64,000 nucleotides of DNA, from the IMG/VR virus record IMGVR_UViG_3300036886_000243, positions 27,509 to 91,508 of that record, one strand, 5' to 3'. Below are positions 50,448 through 56,726 of the stretch, piece by piece. Under the pieces are notes generated by a model, which was given only the letters and a program-made list of their open reading frames with translations, ran no database searches and was not told the DNA's origin. A program made the translations under genes and the position numbers. Numbering within the stretch: the first letter of the stretch is position 1; the number at the start of each line of letters is the position of its first letter. The DNA is from a virus.

Positions 50448-50877
50448 AGATGACGACAGTAGAAATTTTCTACGAAGTATGAAAGAAGAATGGAATCCAG
50501 ACAGAAGTCTGCCTTCCCAAAGTTACTCTTTTATTACTCCAGAACTTCCAAAAGATTTCATGGACGAATGTATGGAGATAGTAGAAAAACTAGATAAACG
50601 TCAAACTAAAACTGACGTAGTAAATTGGAAAGAGCGAGCTGAGATGGATGCTGTCACGAAAAGAAGTGGTAAATATTTAACGGTAGATGAAGATGAAACA
50701 TACACTGATGTAATGCCAACCAAAGAAGAAAGAGAAGCTAGAAAATCTAGTAAGAAGCCATCAGCAATTAACGAAGAAACAAGAAGACCAGCAGCACCCA
50801 AAGTTCAGGTGTCTAAACAAGAGCAAAATCTAATGGATTATTTAGGTGGCGTCATGGACCTCCTGGGAGACAAGTAA
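50431..50877 (+). CDS. Hypothetical protein, 148 aa
   Basis: Charged and mainly disordered (MPTKEEREARKSSKKPSAIN) with a C-terminal helix (EQNLMDYLGGVMDLLGDK). Couples terminase-region genes by overlaps. Function unknown. Confidence 0.5.
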   Translation: MSKIRRDDDSRNFLRSMKEEWNPDRSLPSQSYSFITPELPKDFMDECMEIVEKLDKRQTKTDVVNWKERAEMDAVTKRSGKYLTVDEDETYTDVMPTKEEREARKSSKKPSAINEETRRPAAPKVQVSKQEQNLMDYLGGVMDLLGDK

Positions 50878-51119
50878 TGAGCGTTAGAGGTAAAAACTTT
50901 TACAGTCAATTTGAAGATGAAATGGAAGCCATTGAGGGTATGTTTGTTAATACTGATGAAGATATTAGTAATCCTGCCACTGCTGATTTAGTAGCTAACT
51001 TTGAAAGACAAAAAGCTGTTTTAATGGCCAAGAAGACTAAGCTCACACAAGAGTTAGATGCTACTGATAAAGAAATACAAAAGATAGACGCACAGATTGG
51101 TTTGAAAAAGAGCACATGA
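50877..51119 (+). CDS. Small coiled-coil protein, 80 aa
   Basis: Starts on the previous stop. The second half is a regular coiled coil (KAVLMAKKTKLTQELDATDKE). Followed by an ATGA overlap. Possibly an assembly factor. Confidence 0.55.
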   Translation: MSVRGKNFYSQFEDEMEAIEGMFVNTDEDISNPATADLVANFERQKAVLMAKKTKLTQELDATDKEIQKIDAQIGLKKST

Positions 51120-51541
51120 GCATGAGTAAATGGGATGAAGACGAATTTGACGATGAAGAGGAGCATTATAGAAAGAAGCGTGAACGTGTAGATAAAGAAC
51201 ATATAGAAAGAGAAAAAGAAAGAGAGCGAACTCTCAAAAGTCTCCATAAAGGCCAAGTGCTACAACACTCTGGTAGTTGGAACGTCACAAGCCCAGGCCA
51301 TCCCGCGCTAGACAGTTTTGTTGTATTTTTAATCATACGTTCTTTAGACGAAGATAATATATATGGCGCAATCATAGCCAAAGCATCAACTGGTAAAAAG
51401 TTCTTATACCCAGATGTGAAAGTTGGACGTGATGAAGATATCGAACTTAATTTTGCTAATGTGGGTGGCTCAATCTTTTGGCCCAAAGATATGAAAGACA
51501 CAAAAGATTTTCATAAAGTTGTAAGAACGGTATTTGAATAA
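51116..51541 (+). CDS. Hypothetical protein, 141 aa (C-terminal helix family, extended)
   Basis: N-terminal highly charged helix (RKKRERVDKEHIEREKERER), then a beta-rich domain and a C terminus HKVVRTVFE. The final motif is that of the small-protein family, here with an added N-terminal helix. ATG 51116 and ATG 51122 are both possible. Confidence 0.55.
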   Translation: MSMSKWDEDEFDDEEEHYRKKRERVDKEHIEREKERERTLKSLHKGQVLQHSGSWNVTSPGHPALDSFVVFLIIRSLDEDNIYGAIIAKASTGKKFLYPDVKVGRDEDIELNFANVGGSIFWPKDMKDTKDFHKVVRTVFE

Positions 51542-51813
51542 TGAACCTTGAAGTTGGAAAACTTTACTATAATGACTTTAAAGAGTGTATAGTAAAAGTT
51601 ACTAGTAAAATTGAGAAGCCCGATGAAACTGGCGTAGATAAGCCATCCTCATATACGGCTACAGTTTTAATTGGCAATTTGACATTTGGCGAGCGCAATT
51701 TATTTTTTGCTGCTGATTCTAAGTTTGATAATCATTTAGAAGAAATCATAACACTGCTTGAGACTCGAAAAAAGAAAGTAATAAGATCTATTTGGAATAC
51801 TATTCATGGCTGA
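51541..51813 (+). CDS. Hypothetical protein, 90 aa (C-terminal helix family)
   Basis: MNLEVGKLYYNDFKECIVKV begins a small beta barrel; the C terminus is KKKVIRSIWNTIHG. TAATG start. It overlaps the terminase start by 8 bases. Confidence 0.55.
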   Translation: MNLEVGKLYYNDFKECIVKVTSKIEKPDETGVDKPSSYTATVLIGNLTFGERNLFFAADSKFDNHLEEIITLLETRKKKVIRSIWNTIHG

Positions 51814-53698
51814 AGATAATAAGAAGCACGTCCTTCGACGACTACAAGAAAAAATAATCGAATTCAATTTGCCCATAACTGTCGATAAAATACCTTTATC
51901 TGGCGAGTATGTCAAAGTAAAATATAACGATGATACTGTAGATACCGTAGACTGGAAAGCAGAGTTTTATCTTTGTAAAAATTTCTTTGAATACTTTGCT
52001 GATCAATATGGTTATATTTTAGACCCTAAAAACAAAAGAGTCTTTGCTTTTAAATCACACAAGTTCCAAAGGGAATTGATAATTCCCACGATATTAAACA
52101 ATCTACACGTAATATTTAGAAAGTGCCGACAACAAGGCTTGAGTGTCATTTGTGGTATCTACGCTATATGGAAAGTAAATTTCAATATGGCCCAGGACGT
52201 AATGATAATTTCACGAACTGGTAAAGATGCACGAGACTTCAAAGCAAAGGCTATGGTAACCTACGATAGATTACCAGAGTTTTTGAAAACGAAAGCTACT
52301 CGCGATGGACAGAACATGTCCACACTAAAACTACTCAACCAATCTAAAATGGAAGTTAGAACAGCTGCCCAGGATTCAGGACGTGGTGTTACTGCTTCTT
52401 TATTGATACTTGATGAGTGTGCTTTCATGCAATACGCTGATGACATCTGGGGTTCAGCTTATCCTTCATTGTCTAACACTGGCGGTCAATGCTTTATAAT
52501 TTCCACTGCAAACGGAGTAGGAAACTTTTATCATCAAAAGTGGTTACAAGCTGAAAATGGCGAAAGTGATTTTGCAGCAGTATATGTACCATGGTGGAAG
52601 TACCCTGGTCGAGATAACGATTGGTCTGAATATATTAACGATCATCAACAAGACTACATAGAAAATGAATTAGGTACTATTTCTGTAGAACAATTAAAGA
52701 AAGACTTAGCCGAAGAAAAAGAAAATGTACCAGATGCTTATTGGAAAAGATTAGCAGATCTTTATGTCCAGAAAAAAGAAGAAGAAGCGTTAAACTATAA
52801 CGGCACAGGTAAAAAACCTTGGCTCAAGATTCAAAGAGATGAACTAGGACCCAGAAAATTTAATCAGGAAATTTTATCTAGATTCTTAGGATCAGGTAAT
52901 ACAGTAATAAGCATAGAAGCTCTTGAAAGAATAAACGAGCAGATAAGGGAACCAGTATTCACAGACAGCTTAGACGGACGTGAAACCATTAAAGGTTTGA
53001 ATGTTTTTCAGTCACCAGTAAATGATATAACTTATACAATGACCGTCGACGTTGCATCCGGATCTGGTAGCGACTATAGCACTTTTCAAATTTTTAGAGA
53101 TGATAGCTTAGAACAGGTAGTCGAATACAAACAGCAAATAGATAATAAATCATTTTCTGCAATAATAAAGAAAGTTGGTAAGCGTTACAATTTAGCCTAT
53201 GTAATAGTAGAAACTAACCAAGGTATGTCTGTCTTTAATGAATTATATCTAGATGTAAATGATCCTTATCAGAATATGCTATATGAGTTTAAGAATAGAT
53301 CTTATCGAGGTTTACATACTGGTCCAGCCAATAAGAAACTAATGCTTGATGAATTCATGATGAACATAGAAAACAACCATATTAAGATTTATGGTAAACG
53401 CACTTTAGAAGAAATGCAGGTTTACATTTGGCACAATAATAAGCCACAAGCTAGTACTGGTTATAACGATGACTTAGTATTGCCCATAATGTTCTTAGCC
53501 TATTTATTGAAGTACGGGGAACAAAGAATGACTACGCTTGGTTTTGCAACCGCTACACAAACAGTAGGCGTTCCTCAAGAGACCATGGCGGACGAACGCG
53601 TAGAAGAGATGAAATATTTCAAAGAAGAAGAGGCAAAGAGGGCAGTTAAAGATCTCTATGGCCTTGATTGGGAGACGTATAATTGGGTAAGCAAATAA
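51806..53698 (+). CDS. Terminase large subunit (gp17-like), 630 aa
   Basis: ATPase: FRKCRQQGLSVICGIYAIW at residues 104-122 sits at the Walker A position, LLILDECAF (199-207) is Walker B with the catalytic Glu, and FIISTANGVGNFY is the coupling motif. Nuclease: MTVDVASGSGSDYSTF (Asp415), VIVETNQG and GYNDDLVLP supply the acidic residues. It powers DNA packaging into the prohead through the portal and cuts the concatemer. The Walker A Lys is replaced by Leu112, as in some terminases with RQxGxS. No intein here. Confidence 0.92.
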   Translation: MAEDNKKHVLRRLQEKIIEFNLPITVDKIPLSGEYVKVKYNDDTVDTVDWKAEFYLCKNFFEYFADQYGYILDPKNKRVFAFKSHKFQRELIIPTILNNLHVIFRKCRQQGLSVICGIYAIWKVNFNMAQDVMIISRTGKDARDFKAKAMVTYDRLPEFLKTKATRDGQNMSTLKLLNQSKMEVRTAAQDSGRGVTASLLILDECAFMQYADDIWGSAYPSLSNTGGQCFIISTANGVGNFYHQKWLQAENGESDFAAVYVPWWKYPGRDNDWSEYINDHQQDYIENELGTISVEQLKKDLAEEKENVPDAYWKRLADLYVQKKEEEALNYNGTGKKPWLKIQRDELGPRKFNQEILSRFLGSGNTVISIEALERINEQIREPVFTDSLDGRETIKGLNVFQSPVNDITYTMTVDVASGSGSDYSTFQIFRDDSLEQVVEYKQQIDNKSFSAIIKKVGKRYNLAYVIVETNQGMSVFNELYLDVNDPYQNMLYEFKNRSYRGLHTGPANKKLMLDEFMMNIENNHIKIYGKRTLEEMQVYIWHNNKPQASTGYNDDLVLPIMFLAYLLKYGEQRMTTLGFATATQTVGVPQETMADERVEEMKYFKEEEAKRAVKDLYGLDWETYNWVSK

Positions 53699-53895
53699 CA
53701 ATACCATCGGGCATTCCCAATCCCAACTACAACAACAAATTGGTTAAAGCTAATTTTCTATTACTACATGATCTGCTTAAAAACAAAGCATGGTTGGTCT
53801 TTCAGCAAGTAGTAAAAGAGGGTTACAAAAACGGATGGATCCGTGAAATTACTCCCGATCTATTTAAAGCTATTTTTAGTGGCGCTTATAAATGA
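53683..53895 (+). CDS. Hypothetical small protein, 70 aa (possible C-terminal helix family)
   Basis: TTG 53683 with GGGAGACG eight bases upstream, overlapping the terminase end by 16 bases. The C-terminal helix TPDLFKAIFSGAYK resembles the small-protein family motif. Not otherwise recognised. Confidence 0.5.
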   Translation: MGKQITIPSGIPNPNYNNKLVKANFLLLHDLLKNKAWLVFQQVVKEGYKNGWIREITPDLFKAIFSGAYK

Positions 53896-54137
53896 AAATC
53901 AATGTCAAAAACATTATAAGCGATTGGGAATACGAGATTCATAAGTGGAAGGGATTTGATATATCGCACAGTCCAAGACCGAAATGGGAATATAGTCTTA
54001 GTCGAGATGGTTATGAAGTTTTTGAATTTAGTCGGGGTGGGTATTTAACATTAGAAAGTATAGTCGAAAATCTTGAAAAAGCCTTAGATGAAGAGAAGAA
54101 CAAAATAGCAATGATCCGAGCTTGCTTCGAGAACTAA
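53892..54137 (+). CDS. Hypothetical protein, 81 aa
   Basis: ATGA start. Trp-rich alpha/beta protein (WEYSLSRDGYEVFEFSRGGY) with a C-terminal helix. Function unknown. Confidence 0.5.
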   Translation: MKINVKNIISDWEYEIHKWKGFDISHSPRPKWEYSLSRDGYEVFEFSRGGYLTLESIVENLEKALDEEKNKIAMIRACFEN

Positions 54138-54148
54138 AGGTTTTAAAA

Positions 54149-54730
54149 ATGTCTAATTATTATTATGAACTACATAGAGAAGAAATATTGAAAAGCCGTA
54201 AAGTCTACTACGCAAAAAATAAGACAGCAAAATTAGAATATCAAAATGAATACATAAAACAACCGGACGTGATAATAAAACGTAAAGAATATATGAAGAA
54301 ACGTAGAAAAACGAAGTCCTATAAAGACAACCATTATATAAGCCATAAAAAATATAGACAGACTGATAGTTATAAAGTTCATCTTGAAGCTCGAAATAAA
54401 AAATACAGCCAAGACCCAAAATTTAGATTGAATCATAGTATGAGTGTTGCAATAGGTGATGCTCTGACCAAGAATAAAAATGGTAGACATTGGGAAGATT
54501 TAGTGGGCTACAAGATGCCTGAACTAAAACAGCATTTAGAAAATTTATGGTCATCAGGGATGTCTTGGAATAATTATGGTAAAAACGGTTGGGTCATAGA
54601 TCACATTATACCCAGAAAGTTATGGGAGTATAAATCATCTAACGACATTGAATTCAAGCAATGTTGGTGCTTAGCCAATTTACAGCCATTATGGGAAATA
54701 GACAACATAAAGAAAGGTGATGCCTGTTAA
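54149..54730 (+). CDS. HNH endonuclease, phage homing type, 193 aa
   Basis: A basic N terminus with many Tyr/Lys (YAKNKTAKLEYQNEYIKQPD) is followed by SWNNYGKNGWVIDHIIPRKL and FKQCWCLANLQPLWEIDNIK. This is the HNH-like WxIDHIIP..FxxCWxLxNLQPLW pattern of phage homing enzymes. ATG 54149 is preferred over TTG 54122. It sits between terminase and portal together with two more nucleases. Confidence 0.75.
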   Translation: MSNYYYELHREEILKSRKVYYAKNKTAKLEYQNEYIKQPDVIIKRKEYMKKRRKTKSYKDNHYISHKKYRQTDSYKVHLEARNKKYSQDPKFRLNHSMSVAIGDALTKNKNGRHWEDLVGYKMPELKQHLENLWSSGMSWNNYGKNGWVIDHIIPRKLWEYKSSNDIEFKQCWCLANLQPLWEIDNIKKGDAC

Positions 54731-54744
54731 TTTCGATATAAAAA

Positions 54745-54757
54745 CAGTAAGATAACT
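54745..54757 (+). promoter_or_regulatory. Putative late promoter motif TAAGATAACT
   Basis: Located in the 62-base gap after the HNH gene; ATG 54793 follows with AGGAGAACG. Would restart transcription of the portal block downstream of the inserted nuclease. Confidence 0.45.
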
Positions 54758-54792
54758 TAAAGTTGAATACTGAACAGAATAGGAGAACGAAT

Positions 54793-55104
54793 ATGGGTAT
54801 GACGTTACACAACTTCTTCCAGGAGCTGAATTACGTGTTGGACGAGCAACACTCTGAGTATATACATAATCTTACTGAAGTAAATTTGAAGCTTCTGACT
54901 AAGAGAGTTTACGAAAACTCGGAACTGGTAAGAAACGAGATCAACCGCCAGGTAAAGCTAACCAAGTATGCTAACCTTCAAGAAGTTATGCAGAGCCTTG
55001 ATAAAGAAGAAGCAGCTAAGTTTGTTACTTGGATGGGTGAGAACATCTTTGGCGCTAACCAAATAATTATTGAAGAACTAGAAAAAATCCTAGTAAAAGG
55101 TTAA
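54793..55104 (+). CDS. Hypothetical helical protein, 103 aa
   Basis: ATG 54793 preferred over the upstream in-frame start (54763) because of AGGAGAACG. Helical, acidic (TLHNFFQELNYVLDEQHSEY; LQEVMQSLDKEEAAKFV). Probably a head assembly factor by position. Not recognised. Confidence 0.55.
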   Translation: MGMTLHNFFQELNYVLDEQHSEYIHNLTEVNLKLLTKRVYENSELVRNEINRQVKLTKYANLQEVMQSLDKEEAAKFVTWMGENIFGANQIIIEELEKILVKG

Positions 55105-55320
55105 ATGACGGACCTAACTGGATTAGTGTCTAACTTAAGCAACGAACTTGGTGAAGCATCTGAAGAAAAACCGCCGGCAAAATTAGTTTTAACGGCTAAA
55201 AAAATAGTGACATCAGTTCTAAGCAATCCAGATTTTAGGATGACTACTAGCGATAAAAAGCTAGAGAAACTCGTTGAAAATTATATCAAAAAGCTAGAAG
55301 CTTATTTAAAAACTCTTTAG
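55105..55320 (+). CDS. Small helical protein, paralogue 1, 71 aa
   Basis: MTDLTGLVSNLSNELGEASE and ENYIKKLEAYLKTL are matched by the gene at 55576 (MVDLDKFVLDLNNELNEKF and DYIKKLKTYLGAL). The two flank a zinc-ribbon gene. Role unknown. Confidence 0.6.
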   Translation: MTDLTGLVSNLSNELGEASEEKPPAKLVLTAKKIVTSVLSNPDFRMTTSDKKLEKLVENYIKKLEAYLKTL

Positions 55321-55335
55321 AGTGAGGGATCTATA

Positions 55336-55569
55336 ATGACAAAGAAATGCAAAGGCTGTGGCACTAAAATGTATAATGATGAAAAGTATTGCAAGAAATG
55401 TGCCAAGGGCAAATTAAAAGAACAGCTTGAATTGAATACTTTCTTGGCCACCTTAAACAAAGACTTAGAAGAAAATAAGGATTGCCTCGTGAAAGACGGC
55501 AAGAAGGGTATGGCAAAAGGTAAGAAAGTTAAGATGTTGGGCGGCAAGAAACCGATTGCCGGATATTAA
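55336..55569 (+). CDS. Zinc-ribbon protein, 77 aa
   Basis: CKGCGTKMYNDEKYCKKCAK has two CxxC pairs (residues 5-8 and 19-22). The Lys/Gly-rich C terminus (KKGMAKGKKVKMLGGKK) is basic. GTGAGGGATC precedes the ATG. Probably nucleic-acid or partner binding. Confidence 0.6.
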   Translation: MTKKCKGCGTKMYNDEKYCKKCAKGKLKEQLELNTFLATLNKDLEENKDCLVKDGKKGMAKGKKVKMLGGKKPIAGY

Positions 55570-55575
55570 AACTAA

Positions 55576-55812
55576 ATGGTAGATTTAGATAAGTTCGTAC
55601 TTGATTTAAATAACGAACTAAATGAAAAATTTGATTTGGCTACTACAAAAAAACCAGCAATGGTCAAAGTGGCCAAAATATTTTTAGATAACGTACTAAC
55701 CAGCACATTAGAAAATATACAAGGGCACCGATATCACCATATGGGCCAGGAAGAAGCTAAAGTAACTACTGACTATATTAAAAAATTGAAAACTTATCTA
55801 GGCGCTCTATAA
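55576..55812 (+). CDS. Small helical protein, paralogue 2, 78 aa
   Basis: Shares the N-terminal MxDLxxFVxxLxNELxE and the C-terminal YIKKLxxYLxxL with the gene at 55105; the middle differs. A duplicated pair, possibly heterodimer-forming. Confidence 0.6.
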   Translation: MVDLDKFVLDLNNELNEKFDLATTKKPAMVKVAKIFLDNVLTSTLENIQGHRYHHMGQEEAKVTTDYIKKLKTYLGAL

Positions 55813-55819
55813 AGGATTT

Positions 55820-56155
55820 ATGAGTCGGACTACAGAGCTAATAGAATACAGAAAACAAAAGCACTGGAAACAATTAAAGAAACTATACTCTAATGTGGGT
55901 TGTGAGCTTTGTGGAGCTAAAAGAAAAAAAGGCCGCGCCTTCGTAATACATCATCAGCATTATAATTCTTTAAACAACGAACAGCGTGAGGATTTGCAAA
56001 TTCTTTGCCGCCGTTGCCACAACATGTGTCATGATATTATTAAGATGAAAGATGGATCTGATTTTGTGGCAGGTCTAAAAGACTATGTCAGAAAATATTT
56101 TATATACTGCGATACCAAGAAAAGTGTTAATATAATTAGCGAGGTGAAAATATAA
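55820..56155 (+). CDS. HNH endonuclease, 111 aa
   Basis: CELCGAKRKKGRAFVIHHQHY (residues about 28-48) and LQILCRRCHNMCHD give the zinc CxxC pairs and the HH...N/H catalytic core. Short stand-alone HNH protein. Its stop abuts the GIY-YIG start. Confidence 0.7.
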   Translation: MSRTTELIEYRKQKHWKQLKKLYSNVGCELCGAKRKKGRAFVIHHQHYNSLNNEQREDLQILCRRCHNMCHDIIKMKDGSDFVAGLKDYVRKYFIYCDTKKSVNIISEVKI

Positions 56156-56725
56156 ATGGTTGGTATAATCTATTTAGCAACTAATCAGGTTAATGGGAAA
56201 GTATACGTGGGGCAAACCATCAAAACGCTCACTTGGAGAAAGGGCAAACACTATAACAGATTATCTGACGATGACAATGCTCATTTTCATAACGCTTTGA
56301 GAAAATACAAAAGAACAGATTGGACTTGGGAAATTTTAGAAGAAGTTATTAGTGATACCAAAAAAGAAGCTAAAGAAATTTTGACTAAATACGAAAAATA
56401 TTATATAAAAGTATTAGATTCTAAAAATCGATTAATTGGCTATAACGGCACAGTGGGTGGCGACGGAGTCGTAGACCCTTCTGAAGACGTTAGATATAGT
56501 ATGGGAAAATCTTGGAGAGGTAAGCGATTACCCAACGATATGAAAAAACTCATGAGCGAATCGCACAAAGGAAAACCATGTCCTGAAAGTGCAAAAATAA
56601 AAATAGGTAACGCTTTACGAGGAAAATCAAATTGGTGGAAAGATCGGCCCAAATCAATTGAGCAAAAAGAAAAAATGAGACAATCAGCTCTTAAGCGTTA
56701 TACAACAGTTAAGGAGATAATATAA
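56156..56725 (+). CDS. GIY-YIG homing endonuclease, 189 aa
   Basis: GIIYLATNQVNGKVYVGQT (residues 3-21) is the GIY-YIG motif, with a conserved Arg in TWRKGKHYNR and the catalytic Glu in KYEKYYIKVL. The C-terminal half (SWRGKRLPNDMKKLMSESHK; GKPCPESAKIKIGNALRGKS) is built of NUMOD3-type DNA-binding helices. It ends 1 base before the portal GTG. It would spread itself, and perhaps the portal intein, by cutting related genomes. Confidence 0.85.
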   Translation: MVGIIYLATNQVNGKVYVGQTIKTLTWRKGKHYNRLSDDDNAHFHNALRKYKRTDWTWEILEEVISDTKKEAKEILTKYEKYYIKVLDSKNRLIGYNGTVGGDGVVDPSEDVRYSMGKSWRGKRLPNDMKKLMSESHKGKPCPESAKIKIGNALRGKSNWWKDRPKSIEQKEKMRQSALKRYTTVKEII

Positions 56726-56726
56726 A

